64,000 nt of DNA from JAFLCL01 sp039809495 (GTDB lineage: Bacteria > Myxococcota_A > Polyangia > Polyangiales > Sandaracinaceae). Below are positions 8,383 to 17,145 of this stretch, in pieces. The position numbers and the translations under genes are program-made. The notes under the pieces were generated by a model that was given only the letters and a program-made list of their open reading frames with translations, was not told the origin of the DNA and did not search any database. The DNA is taken from assembly GCA_039809495.1 (NCBI GenBank), contig JBDHVC010000017.1:17727-81726 (forward strand), in the 5' to 3' direction. How positions within the stretch are numbered: the first letter of the stretch is position 1; every line of letters starts with the position of its first letter.

Positions 8383-8556
8383 GTTCTTCCTCTTGGACGG
8401 CCGAGGCGGCCGAACACCCGTAGGCAGACCTCACGAGCGCGGTGGCGCTCCTGCCCAGAATCCGCGCTCCCCTGTAGTGGGCGGCGCGAGACCTGTCAAC
8501 CGCGCCCGCCCGCGGGCGTGGAGTTGTGCGACGGCGGTGTGATAGAAGCCAGCCCC

Positions 8557-9756
8557 ATGCCGCGCGACCTGGCCCAGCGCCTCTCGTCCATCAAGCCCTC
8601 CGCCACCCTCGCCATCTCCGATCGAGCGGCCTCGCTCCGAGCCGCGGGCGTGGACGTCATCTCCTTCAGCCTCGGGGAGCCGGACTTCCCGACCCCGTCG
8701 AACGTCCGAGAGGCCGCCAAGCTGGCCATCGACCAAGGCCACACGCGCTACACGAAGGTCCGCGGCGTCCCGCCCCTGCTCGAGGCGATCGCGAAGGACG
8801 CCAACGCGCGGCGCGGGACGAGCTACGGGCCCTCGGAGGTGGTCGTCTCCGTCGGCGCGAAGCACGCCCTCTTCAACCTCTCGCTCGCGCTCTACGAGCC
8901 GGGTGACGAGGTGCTCATCCCGACGCCCTACTGGGTGAGCTACCCGGAGCAGGTCCTGCTCGCGGGCGCGACGCCGAGGTTCGTCGAGACGACCGAGGCG
9001 AGCGGGTTTCGGTTGACCCCGGAGGCGCTCGAGGGGGCCCTCGGACCGCGGACGAAGGCGCTCATCCTCTGCACCCCCTCGAACCCGACCGGCGCCGCCT
9101 ACGACCGCGCGAGCCTCGAGGCGCTCGCCGCCGTGCTGCGGCGGCACGACTGCTGGATCCTCGTCGACGAGATCTACGGGCAGCTCGTCTACGACGGCTT
9201 CGAGCAGGTCTCGCTCGCCACCGTGGCGCCGGATCTGCGCGAGCGGATCGTGATCATCGACGGCGTCAGCAAGTCGCACGCGATGACCGGCTGGCGCATC
9301 GGCTGGATGCTCTGCCCCGCGGCGCTCGCGAGCGCGTGCGAGATGGTGCAGAGCCAGGCGACCTCCAACCCGAGCGCCATCGCGCAGCGCGCGGCGCTCG
9401 CCGCGGTGACGGGCGATCGCGCGGCGCTCGGCGAGATGATCGAGGAATTCGCCGCGCGACGGCGGCTGATGGTGGAGGGGCTCCGCGCCATCGCGGGGAT
9501 CCAATGCCGCATGCCCGAGGGCGCTTTCTACGCGTTCCCGTCGATCGAGGGCCTGCTCGGCAAGCGCGCGGGCGAAGAGCCGCTCGAGGACGATCTCGCC
9601 GTCTCGAGCTTCTTCCTCGAGCAGGCGCGCTGCGCCGTCGTCCCGGGCAGCGCGTTCGGCGCGCCCGGCTTCGTGCGCCTCTCGTACGCGACCTCGCAGG
9701 CGCAGATCCGCGAGGGCCTCGCGCGCCTCGCGGGCGCGGTCGAGTCGCTGCGCTGA
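8557..9756 (+). CDS. Class I pyridoxal-phosphate aminotransferase (AspC/AspB-like)
   Basis: 399 residues; ATG 8557 is chosen because PRDLAQRLSSIKPSATLAIS is the usual N-terminus of this group. Motifs include FSLGEPDFPTP, TPSNPTGAAY, the aspartate in ILVDEIYGQLVY that holds the PLP nitrogen, and the lysine in DGVSKSHAMTGWRIGW that forms the Schiff base. Conserved Arg lies in VRLSYATS. It is expected to be a cytosolic aspartate or aromatic/prephenate aminotransferase; substrate preference cannot be read from sequence alone. The gene is monocistronic between a divergent pal and the next lipoprotein. Confidence 0.9.
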   Translation: MPRDLAQRLSSIKPSATLAISDRAASLRAAGVDVISFSLGEPDFPTPSNVREAAKLAIDQGHTRYTKVRGVPPLLEAIAKDANARRGTSYGPSEVVVSVGAKHALFNLSLALYEPGDEVLIPTPYWVSYPEQVLLAGATPRFVETTEASGFRLTPEALEGALGPRTKALILCTPSNPTGAAYDRASLEALAAVLRRHDCWILVDEIYGQLVYDGFEQVSLATVAPDLRERIVIIDGVSKSHAMTGWRIGWMLCPAALASACEMVQSQATSNPSAIAQRAALAAVTGDRAALGEMIEEFAARRRLMVEGLRAIAGIQCRMPEGAFYAFPSIEGLLGKRAGEEPLEDDLAVSSFFLEQARCAVVPGSAFGAPGFVRLSYATSQAQIREGLARLAGAVESLR

Positions 9757-9920
9757 CGCCCCGAGGCCGACGCACGAATTCGCTCGTCGCGAGCCGAAGC
9801 CCCGCGCGAGCGAGCCGGGTTCGCGCCCTTTCGCGCGCGCGCGGATCTTTTTTCGGCGAACGTCGACGAGAACTGTCAGCCCCGAGCGCGAGTGTGCTAG
9901 GTGACGATCACGGTCGATCG

Positions 9921-10772
9921 ATGCGCACACCTCACGTCGCGATGCGCATGGCCGCCATCCTGGCGGTGATGATCGGGGGTTGCGATGAGCGGAGCGCCGA
10001 GCGCCCTCGCCCTAGCAGCCCTCCGACGACGGACCCGTCCGTCGTCGCGCGGAGCGGCTACACGGTCGTCACGAGCGGCGAGGTCGGCAGCCTCTCGGGG
10101 ACGGTGAGGTGGCAGGGGGCGCCGCCCGAGGCGGTGGAGCTCCACACCGAAGGCCCCTGCGGCCCCACACGCTCCGTCTCCTCGATGCAGATCGGGCGTG
10201 GGGGCGCGGTCGAGGGCGCCGTCGTCGTGCTCGAAGGCGTCCACGAGGGGCGGCTCCCGCTCGGCGGCGAAGCGCGGGTGAGCTTCGAGGGCTGTGGGCT
10301 CAGCGCGAGCGTGACCGCCGTCTCCGTGGGAACGACGATCCGCTTCGACAACCGCGAGGAGCTCCTCCACAACCTCCGCATCGTCGGCCGAGGCGAGAGC
10401 CTCCTCGACGTCGGGCTCCCCCACCGCGGCGACAGCGTGGAGGCGACCGCGCGGACGGGCGTCTATCGTATCACCGACGATGCCGCACACCCGTGGATCG
10501 AAGGGTTTCTGTACGTCACGGACCACCCCTACGTCGCCGTCACCAACGCGGACGGGCGCTTCCAGCTCAGCCGCGTCCCCGTGGGGCTGTATCAACTTCG
10601 GCTGTGGCACCCCGGCCTCCTCCGCGCGGACGCGACGTCGTCGGGGCGCCCGCTGCGGACGGCGCCGATCGTGCTCCTGCGCCCGATCGCCATCTCGGAG
10701 GGGCGGGACTCGACGACCGACTTTCAGCTCGACGCGAGCCTCGTCGAGGCGGCGGGCGCGCCGACACCCTGA
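9921..10772 (+). CDS. Lipoprotein with cupredoxin-like and carboxypeptidase-regulatory-like domains
   Basis: 283 residues. The signal peptide ends in a lipobox (MIGGC) about residue 20. Residues 55-165 resemble the plastocyanin-like domain of methylamine-utilisation-type proteins: GTTIRFDNREELLHNLRI has the characteristic F.N....HN pattern, although copper ligands are incomplete in what I can see. Residues 190-240 (NADGRFQLSRVPVGLYQLRLWHPG) match a carboxypeptidase-regulatory-like beta-sandwich. It is probably a periplasmic redox or adhesion accessory. Its last 49 bp overlap the convergent membrane-protein gene. Confidence 0.65.
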   Translation: MRTPHVAMRMAAILAVMIGGCDERSAERPRPSSPPTTDPSVVARSGYTVVTSGEVGSLSGTVRWQGAPPEAVELHTEGPCGPTRSVSSMQIGRGGAVEGAVVVLEGVHEGRLPLGGEARVSFEGCGLSASVTAVSVGTTIRFDNREELLHNLRIVGRGESLLDVGLPHRGDSVEATARTGVYRITDDAAHPWIEGFLYVTDHPYVAVTNADGRFQLSRVPVGLYQLRLWHPGLLRADATSSGRPLRTAPIVLLRPIAISEGRDSTTDFQLDASLVEAAGAPTP

Positions 10773-11818
10773 AGATCCATATCGCCATCGATACGATTCT
10801 CCTCGTCACGCCCGACGCGCGCGAAGAGCAGCGCGGCGAGGACCTCGTAGAGGAGCGGCGCTGGCGCGCGAGGCGCGAGGCCCGCGGCGATCCAGAGCAA
10901 GACGGCGGCGCCGAGCGCCCGCTGCTCGGGGAGGAGCGTGAGCGCGAGCCCGAGGCCCACCGAGGCGCCGATCGGGATCGCGTAGAGCCACGTCTGGGCG
11001 GCCTGGAGGCTCGAGAGCCGAAAGCCCGCGTAGGCGATCCGCGCCGCGTCCGCGTGGAGCGCGGCCTGGAGCGCGAGCCCGAGCAGGATCACGGCGACGG
11101 CCGCGGCGAGCGCGAGCGCCGCCTGCCGCCTGCCACCCCGAAAGCGCCGCCGAAGCGCGCGATCGGCGAAGAGGGTGAGGGGGGCGAGGAGCCAGCCGAG
11201 CTCGGAGCCGTGGCGGCTCGCGAGGCCGACGAGGCCGAGGGCCGGGAGCGCGACGCCAGAGAGCGAGCGGAGCAGGGTGATGGTCATACCCGCGAGCGCG
11301 AGGCACGCGGTGAGGCCCGCGACCATCGAGACGCGCGCCGAGGCCGAGCGGCGCGCGGGGATCGACGTGAGCCCGACGACGACCACGAGCGCGCCCGCGC
11401 CGAGGAAGCCGACGCCGAGCAGCGCGGAGGGGACGCGCGCGCGATCGGTGACGAGCGCGAGGACGACGCTCGGCACATAGAGGCCCGAGGTCGCGGCGAC
11501 GGCGGTCCGCGCGGCGAGCGTCGCGAGCGGGCGCTCGGGCCACGCCACGCGCCAGCTGGCGAAGAGCTCGGCCACGAGGAGCGTCAGGCCGAGCAGCGCG
11601 GCGAGGTTGCGCAGGAGCGCCCCCGCCTCGCCGAGCGGCAGCCAGAGCGCGCGCGCGTTCGGCGCGACGAGCCGGAGCGCGAGCCGGTTGATGGCGAGGT
11701 CGGCGAGGGCGAGCCCGGCGACCGCGAGCTCGAGCCAGGCCCCATGGCGGAGCGCCCGCGTGAGAACAGGCTCCTCGGTCGGCTCGCGGGGGCTCGCGTC
11801 GGGCTCACCGACAGGCAC
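10724..11818 (-). CDS. Polytopic membrane protein, unknown
   Basis: 364 residues, largely Ala/Leu/Val/Gly. At least nine hydrophobic segments can be counted between residues 27 and 340. Basic stretches (RALRRRFRGGRRQ) between helices suggest cytoplasmic loops. I recognise no transporter or enzyme signature. The 3' end lies 49 bp inside the coding sequence of the preceding convergent lipoprotein, so the two transcripts must overlap. The start ATG is the first plausible one, with an upstream gap of about 90 bp before the divergent epimerase gene. Confidence 0.6.
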   Translation of the reverse strand: MPVGEPDASPREPTEEPVLTRALRHGAWLELAVAGLALADLAINRLALRLVAPNARALWLPLGEAGALLRNLAALLGLTLLVAELFASWRVAWPERPLATLAARTAVAATSGLYVPSVVLALVTDRARVPSALLGVGFLGAGALVVVVGLTSIPARRSASARVSMVAGLTACLALAGMTITLLRSLSGVALPALGLVGLASRHGSELGWLLAPLTLFADRALRRRFRGGRRQAALALAAAVAVILLGLALQAALHADAARIAYAGFRLSSLQAAQTWLYAIPIGASVGLGLALTLLPEQRALGAAVLLWIAAGLAPRAPAPLLYEVLAALLFARVGRDEENRIDGDMDLQGVGAPAASTRLASS

Positions 11819-11906
11819 GCGCGGACCCTACGCCGAGCGGCCCCGGCTCGGCAACCCTCGCGTCGGGGAGGCTCGAGGCAGCGTACGCGGGGCCGAGCGC
11901 GCTACC

Positions 11907-12869
11907 ATGCGGCGCATGCGCGCCTTGATCCTCGGGGCAACGGGCCTGGCCGGCGGGGCGATCCGCAAGCGCTCGCGCGAGGCCGGTGACGAGGTGATCG
12001 CGCTCGTCCGACACGAGCGCGCGCCCTTCGACGACGGATCGCGGATCCGGGTGGGATCGATCGGCGATCCGAACGCGATCGCCGAGGCCGCGGAGGGCGT
12101 GGACGTCATCTTCGTCGCGGTGGGGCTCCCGATCGGGCGGGCCGCCGAGGAGTATCGCTGGCTGCACGTCGCGGGCGTCGAGAACGTGATCCGCGCGGCG
12201 CGCCACGTCGGGGTGCCGCGCGTCGTGCTGATCTCCTCCGCCGACGTCGTCCTCGCCGACCTGCCGCGGATCCACTGGGACGAGAAGCGCGACCTCCCTC
12301 ACCCGCCGGTCAGCGCGCGCGCGCGGGCGCTCAAGCTCGGAGAGGAGATCGCGCTCGCCGCGAGCGACCGCTCCCTCGACGTGACCGCGCTCCGCCCAGG
12401 CTGGCTCTGGGGGCCCGGCGATCGGGCGCGGCTCTCCGGACTGGTCGCGGAGGCGCGCTCGGGCGGCATCGACCTCTGCGGCGACGGCCGGAACCTCGTC
12501 GCGACGACCTACGTCGAGCACCTCGCCGACGCGGCTCGGCTCGCCGCGCGCTCGCCTCGCGCGCCTGGCCAGGCGTACTACGTCGGAGACCCGGAATTCC
12601 TCGAGATCCGCGAGTTCTTGGGGATCTTGAGCCGGACGCTCTCCCTCCCGACGCCCCGCGCGACGGTTCCGTATCGTTTGCGGTACATCTGGACGCGGCT
12701 CGCGGGGGGGCGGCTCCCGCTCGAGGAGGTGATCCGGCGGGGGCAGGCGACGTACTTCGACACGCAGAAGGCCACCGCGGAGCTGGGCTTCGAGCCTCGC
12801 ACGTCGATCGACCAGGGGATGGCGGCGCTCGCGCGCTGGTACTGGTCCGAGCGCGGTGAGGGCGTGTAG
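11907..12869 (+). CDS. NAD-dependent epimerase/dehydratase (3-beta-HSD-like SDR)
   Basis: 320 residues. The Rossmann motif GATGLAGGAI is at residues 10-19. YHWL/SSADVV and the later PGWLWGPGD motif are typical of extended SDRs. The usual YxxxK is not clean (SARARALKLGEE follows the SSA strand), so classical catalysis is in doubt. Family members act on nucleotide sugars, sterols or flavonoids; I cannot name the substrate. Eleven bases separate it from the response regulator downstream, so both may be in one operon. Confidence 0.75.
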   Translation: MRRMRALILGATGLAGGAIRKRSREAGDEVIALVRHERAPFDDGSRIRVGSIGDPNAIAEAAEGVDVIFVAVGLPIGRAAEEYRWLHVAGVENVIRAARHVGVPRVVLISSADVVLADLPRIHWDEKRDLPHPPVSARARALKLGEEIALAASDRSLDVTALRPGWLWGPGDRARLSGLVAEARSGGIDLCGDGRNLVATTYVEHLADAARLAARSPRAPGQAYYVGDPEFLEIREFLGILSRTLSLPTPRATVPYRLRYIWTRLAGGRLPLEEVIRRGQATYFDTQKATAELGFEPRTSIDQGMAALARWYWSERGEGV

Positions 12870-12880
12870 CCTTCGCCGCG

Positions 12881-13606
12881 ATGGCCGACGCCGATGACGC
12901 GCGCCCCCTGCGGCTGCTCCTCGTCGAGGACGAGGAGCACCTCGCGACGGGGCTCCGACTCAACCTGGAGCTCGACGGCTTCGAGGCGAAGATCGCCAAG
13001 ACGGGCCGCGAGGCCGCCGAGGCCCTGCTCTCACCGCGCGGCTTCGACGCGATCGTGCTCGACGTCATGCTGCCCGACATCGACGGCTTCACGGTCTGCG
13101 AGCGCCTGCGCGCGGCGGGCAACTACACCCCCGTCCTGATGCTGACGGCGCGCAACGATCCCGAGGATCGCGTGCGCGGCCTCGAGGCCGGGGCGGACGA
13201 CTACCTCGCGAAGCCCTTCGAGCTGCCCGAGCTCCTCGCGCGGGTGCGCTCGCTCCTGCGTCGACGCCGCTGGGATCGTCGCGGCGAGCCGAAGGACGCC
13301 GCGCAGGGCGCGATGACGATCGGCGAGCTGAGCGTGGACTTCGAGGCGCACGAGGTGACGGTGCGCGGCCAGCCCGTGAAGCTCACGCGGCTCGAGCTCG
13401 ACCTCCTGCGCTTCTTCGTCGAGCACCCAGGCAAGGTCGTCTCGCGGCAGCACCTGCTCGAGGAGGTCTGGAAGCTCCACAACTACTCGACCGCGCGGAC
13501 CGTCGACAACTTCGTCTCGCGGCTGCGACGTCACGTCGAGCCCGATCCGCAGAACCCGACGCACATCGTGTCGATCCGCGGCGCGGGCTACAAGTTCGTC
13601 CCGTGA
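12881..13606 (+). CDS. OmpR/PhoB-family response regulator
   Basis: 241 residues. The receiver domain has acidic residues in LLVEDEEH, phospho-acceptor Asp61 in IVLDVMLPDIDG, the switch threonine in LMLTARND and Lys in YLAKPFELPEL. Residues 140-241 form the winged-helix DNA-binding domain, ending HIVSIRGAGYKFVP. It is a complete transcription factor. No histidine kinase is adjacent, so it is an orphan or its kinase lies elsewhere. The last 4 bp overlap the next gene's GTG start, linking it translationally to a lipoprotein. Confidence 0.92.
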   Translation: MADADDARPLRLLLVEDEEHLATGLRLNLELDGFEAKIAKTGREAAEALLSPRGFDAIVLDVMLPDIDGFTVCERLRAAGNYTPVLMLTARNDPEDRVRGLEAGADDYLAKPFELPELLARVRSLLRRRRWDRRGEPKDAAQGAMTIGELSVDFEAHEVTVRGQPVKLTRLELDLLRFFVEHPGKVVSRQHLLEEVWKLHNYSTARTVDNFVSRLRRHVEPDPQNPTHIVSIRGAGYKFVP

Positions 13607-14712
13607 GCGGCGCATCGACGATGACGCCTCCCGGCGCGCTGCTCCTCGCGCTGCTCCTCACGCCGTGCGCCGCCGGCTGCGACGAAGCGAGCGAGGCGCG
13701 CGCGCCCGAGCCCGAGGAGCCGGCGCGGGCGCTCGAGGCGCCCTCCTCCGCCGAGGAGGCGCGCGACGACTCGATCGAGGCGTGCGTCGAGCGGCTCGCG
13801 CGCGAGACGCCGCGCTCGGTCGCCGACACGATCGAGGCGACGGGCTACGACGAGCTCTTCGAGGACGCGTGCGCGATGCGGGCCGCGGTCGAGGAGCGCG
13901 GCGTCGCCCTCTGCGCGGGGATCCACGCGCGCCTCGTCCGACGCGCGTGCGAGGCGCGGGTCGCGATCGCCGCGCGCGACCCCGAGCTCTGCCCGAGCGG
14001 CTCGAGCGGGCGCGAGCCGCTCTGCGTCGCCCTCGCGACACGTGAGCGCGCGCTCTGCCGCGCGGCGCCGCTGCTCGAGCAGGAGGCGTGCGCGACGCTC
14101 CTCGGCGAGCCGAGCGCGTGCGACCGATCCATCGCGCCCGAGCTCTGCGAGGGCATCGTGCGGAGGCACGCGAGCCTGCTCGAGGACGCGCCCGAGGCGC
14201 GCCCGAGCGCCGCGCCCACCGCGCTCCCCACGCCCGAGCTGGTCCTCTCGTTCACGCGCGTCCAGGCGGGCGAGCCCGACGTCGAGGTGGATCGCGACCT
14301 CGCGCTCACGTCGCTCGATCGAGGCGCGCGGATCGCGCCCGAGGCGGGGCGCCCGGTGCTCGAGCTCGCCGATCCGATCGGGCTCGCCGCGCTCTCGAAC
14401 GGCGGCCTCCCCGCGCTCGCCCTCCGCGTGCCGCTCCCCGACGCGAGCGAGCCCACCGCGCCTTTCAACGCACCGATCGCGCCGCTCGGGGCCTCGCTCG
14501 AGGCCACGCACCCCACGCTCGGGCGCCTGCGAGCCACCGAGGGGAGCGTCTCGATCACGCGCCTCTCGCTCGAGCGTGGGGGGGTCGTCGAGGGAACGCT
14601 CCGCGCCGTCGCCTCGAGCCCGTCCGGCCGCGTCCGCGTGACGGGCCGCTTTCGCACCTTCCTGCGCGACGTCTCGCTCGAGCCGAGCGCGGGGATCGAG
14701 GGGACCGAGTAG
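13603..14712 (+). CDS. Cysteine-containing lipoprotein, unknown
   Basis: 369 residues from a GTG overlapping the response regulator stop (GTGA); an internal ATG at 13621 is also possible. The lipobox is CAAGC at about residue 26. Residues 55-190 have regularly spaced cysteines (ACVERLAR, DACAMRAAV, ELCPSGSSG), suggesting disulphide-linked helical repeats. Residues 205-369 look beta-rich. No enzyme motif is seen. The overlap suggests it is regulated with the upstream regulator, but the link is positional only. Confidence 0.6.
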   Translation: MSGASTMTPPGALLLALLLTPCAAGCDEASEARAPEPEEPARALEAPSSAEEARDDSIEACVERLARETPRSVADTIEATGYDELFEDACAMRAAVEERGVALCAGIHARLVRRACEARVAIAARDPELCPSGSSGREPLCVALATRERALCRAAPLLEQEACATLLGEPSACDRSIAPELCEGIVRRHASLLEDAPEARPSAAPTALPTPELVLSFTRVQAGEPDVEVDRDLALTSLDRGARIAPEAGRPVLELADPIGLAALSNGGLPALALRVPLPDASEPTAPFNAPIAPLGASLEATHPTLGRLRATEGSVSITRLSLERGGVVEGTLRAVASSPSGRVRVTGRFRTFLRDVSLEPSAGIEGTE

Positions 14713-14715
14713 CGA

Positions 14716-15336
14716 TCAGGGCGCGGGGACGCTGAGGCCCGCGCAGCCCGCGACCTTGAACGAGGCGCCCTGCGTCGAGGTCGCGATGCCGCCCGTGGCG
14801 CTCAGGCCTCGGCAGAGCGTCATGCTCGCCTCGGCGCGCATCATCCGGCAGTAGACGTGGCCCTGCACGGTGGGCTCCCCCTCGTCGAGCACGAACTGGG
14901 CGTCGGTGATCTGGCAGGGCTGCGCGTTGCTCGGCGGCGCGCCGCCGACCACGCCCACGTACTCGTTGTCCTCGTAGAGCCGCACGGTGCCGCTCGTCGC
15001 CGTGCCACCGCTCCGGAGAAAGCCCACGTTCTGGAAGGCGAGGCGCTGCCCCGACGGAGTCGTGATGCTGAAGCTGACGAAGCGCTGATCGGCCGTCTCG
15101 GTGACGCGGCAGGAGATGAGGGCGCCGTCCTCGCCCGTGAAATTCGCGACGCCGCGATCCATCCCCTCGCTGCAGCCCGCCGCGCAGCCCATCGCGATCT
15201 CGTCCGCGCTCGGGCAGCGCATCTTCCAGGAGGCCTCCGCGTAGAGGCGGGGCGGATCGGTGTTGTTGCACGCGCCCAAGGGGAGGCAGAGGAGGGCGAA
15301 GAGCGAGAGGACCGAGGCGACCTGGATCGAGCGCAT
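14716..15336 (-). CDS. Small lipoprotein, unknown
   Basis: 206 residues. Lipobox LPLGAC at about residue 23 after a clear hydrophobic h-region. The mature part has eight to nine cysteines (MRCPSADE, MGCAAGCSEG, ISCRVTE, QPCQITD, YCRMMR, TLCRG, AGCAG) and alternating beta-type hydrophobicity, pointing to a small disulphide-stabilised beta domain. It converges with the preceding gene, 3 bp apart. I do not recognise the family. Confidence 0.6.
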   Translation of the reverse strand: MRSIQVASVLSLFALLCLPLGACNNTDPPRLYAEASWKMRCPSADEIAMGCAAGCSEGMDRGVANFTGEDGALISCRVTETADQRFVSFSITTPSGQRLAFQNVGFLRSGGTATSGTVRLYEDNEYVGVVGGAPPSNAQPCQITDAQFVLDEGEPTVQGHVYCRMMRAEASMTLCRGLSATGGIATSTQGASFKVAGCAGLSVPAP

Positions 15337-15432
15337 GGAGGGCTCCCTTCGAGGTGTGGGGCGTGCCGTCGCGCCCCGAAGCTACCGTGGCGATGCTTCT
15401 ACCATGCCCGGGCGGGTGCGCCGAGAGACCGG

Positions 15433-17085
15433 CTACTCGTGGCGCAGGTGCGGGGGCTCGCCGAAGACGATCACGCTGTCCTTCGCGGAGCGCGGATCGG
15501 TCTCGGGGTAGTCGGCGTTGAAGTGCAGACCCCGGCTCTCGCGGCGCACCGAGGCGCAGCCGATGATCGCCTCGGCGACGTCGGCAATGTTGCGGAGCTC
15601 GAGCAGATCGCGCGTGACGTGGTGCTCCCAGTAGTACTCGCGGATCTCGTCCTTGAGGAGCGCGACGCGGCGCGCGGCGCGACGCAGGCGCTTGTCGGTG
15701 CGCACGATGCCGACGTAGTTCCACATGAAGCGTCGGAGCTCGTCCCAGTTCTGGGTGATCACGACGCCCTCGTCGCTCGCGACCGCCTCGCCGATGTCCC
15801 AGTCGGGGACGTCGGCGTGGGGCCGCTCGCGGTGGATCCCCGCGAGCGCGTCGGCCGCCCGCTTGCCGTAGACGAGCCCCTCGAGCAGCGAATTGGAGGC
15901 GAGCCGGTTCGCGCCGTGGAGCCCCGAGGCGGTCACCTCGCCGATCGCGAAGAGGCCGGGGATGTTGGTCCTGCCCTCGTGATCGACCGCGACGCCGCCG
16001 CACATGTAGTGCGCCGCCGGCACGACGGGGATCGGCTGCGCCGTGAGGTCGATCCCGAAGCGCAGGCACTCGGCGTGGATCGTCGGGAAGCGCTCGCGCA
16101 GGTACGACGCCGGGCGATGCGTCATGTCGAGGAACACGCACTCGGCGCCGGTCCGCTTCATCTCGTGATCGATCGCGCGCGCCACGACGTCGCGCGGCGC
16201 GAGATCCTTCATCGCGTGGTAGCGCGCCATGAAGGCCTCGCCGTTCGCGAGGCGCAGGACACCTCCCTCGCCGCGCAGCGCCTCCGAGATGAGGAAGCTC
16301 TTGGCCTGGGGGTGGAAGAGCGAGGTGGGATGGAATTGATAGAATTCCATGTTCGAGATGAGCGCGCCGGCGCGATACGCCATCGCGACCCCGTCCCCCG
16401 TCGCGACGTCCGGGTTCGTCGTGTAGAGGTAGACCTTGCCGGCGCCGCCCGTGGCGAGCACGGTCGCGCGGGCCGAGACGACGCGCACCTCGCCGTCGTG
16501 CTCGCCGCCCGAGCAGTCGAGCACGTAGGCCCCCGCGACCTGGTGAGGTCCGCCGTGCTTCGAGAGCTCGACGAGATCGATCGCCATGTGGTGCTCGAGC
16601 ACCTCGATGTTCGGGTGCGCGCGGACCGCCGCGGAGAGGACGCGCTGCACCTCGCGCCCGGTGACGTCACCGGCGTGGATCACGCGCCGGGCGGTGTGCC
16701 CTCCCTCGCGCGTCAGATCGAAGCGGCTCAGATCGAGCGCGGTTCCGTCCACGACGGCGCTCGGCTCCGCCTCGTCCTTCTCGTCGAAGTGCGCGCCGAG
16801 CTCGATGAGCTTGCGGATCCCCGCGGGCCCGCCGTGGACGACGAGATCGACGACGTCGGGCTTCGAGAGCCCGTAGCCGACGCGCAGGGTGTCCTCGGCG
16901 TGCGCCTCGAAGGAGTCGCTCGGATCGAGCACGGCCGCGATGCCGCCCTGCGCCCAATTCGTGTTGGAGTCGGAGAGGCCGCGCTTGGTGACGACGAGCA
17001 CGCTGCCGTGCCGCGCGGCCTCGAGCGCGAACGTCAGCCCGGAGACGCCGGAGCCGAGGACCAGGACATCACACGTCTTGCGCAT
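15433..17085 (-). CDS. nadB: L-aspartate oxidase
   Basis: 550 residues, the normal NadB length. FAD-binding GSGVSGLTFALEAA is near the N-terminus. The NadB signatures NWAQGGIAAVLDPSDSFEAH and the active-site stretch REGGHTARRVIHAGDVTGREV are present, with HYMCGGVAVDHEGRTNIPGLFAIGEV and GANRLASNSLLEGLVYGKRAA in the second FAD segment. The enzyme makes iminoaspartate, the first step of de novo NAD synthesis. NadA and NadC are not neighbours. Succinate dehydrogenase flavoprotein is the main alternative, but the length and motifs favour NadB. Confidence 0.95.
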   Translation of the reverse strand: MRKTCDVLVLGSGVSGLTFALEAARHGSVLVVTKRGLSDSNTNWAQGGIAAVLDPSDSFEAHAEDTLRVGYGLSKPDVVDLVVHGGPAGIRKLIELGAHFDEKDEAEPSAVVDGTALDLSRFDLTREGGHTARRVIHAGDVTGREVQRVLSAAVRAHPNIEVLEHHMAIDLVELSKHGGPHQVAGAYVLDCSGGEHDGEVRVVSARATVLATGGAGKVYLYTTNPDVATGDGVAMAYRAGALISNMEFYQFHPTSLFHPQAKSFLISEALRGEGGVLRLANGEAFMARYHAMKDLAPRDVVARAIDHEMKRTGAECVFLDMTHRPASYLRERFPTIHAECLRFGIDLTAQPIPVVPAAHYMCGGVAVDHEGRTNIPGLFAIGEVTASGLHGANRLASNSLLEGLVYGKRAADALAGIHRERPHADVPDWDIGEAVASDEGVVITQNWDELRRFMWNYVGIVRTDKRLRRAARRVALLKDEIREYYWEHHVTRDLLELRNIADVAEAIIGCASVRRESRGLHFNADYPETDPRSAKDSVIVFGEPPHLRHE

Positions 17086-17145
17086 CGAGCGCGATGGTAG
17101 GAGCCCGCGCGCGGGTTGGCGAGGACCCCTCGCCGCGGCGCGCCG

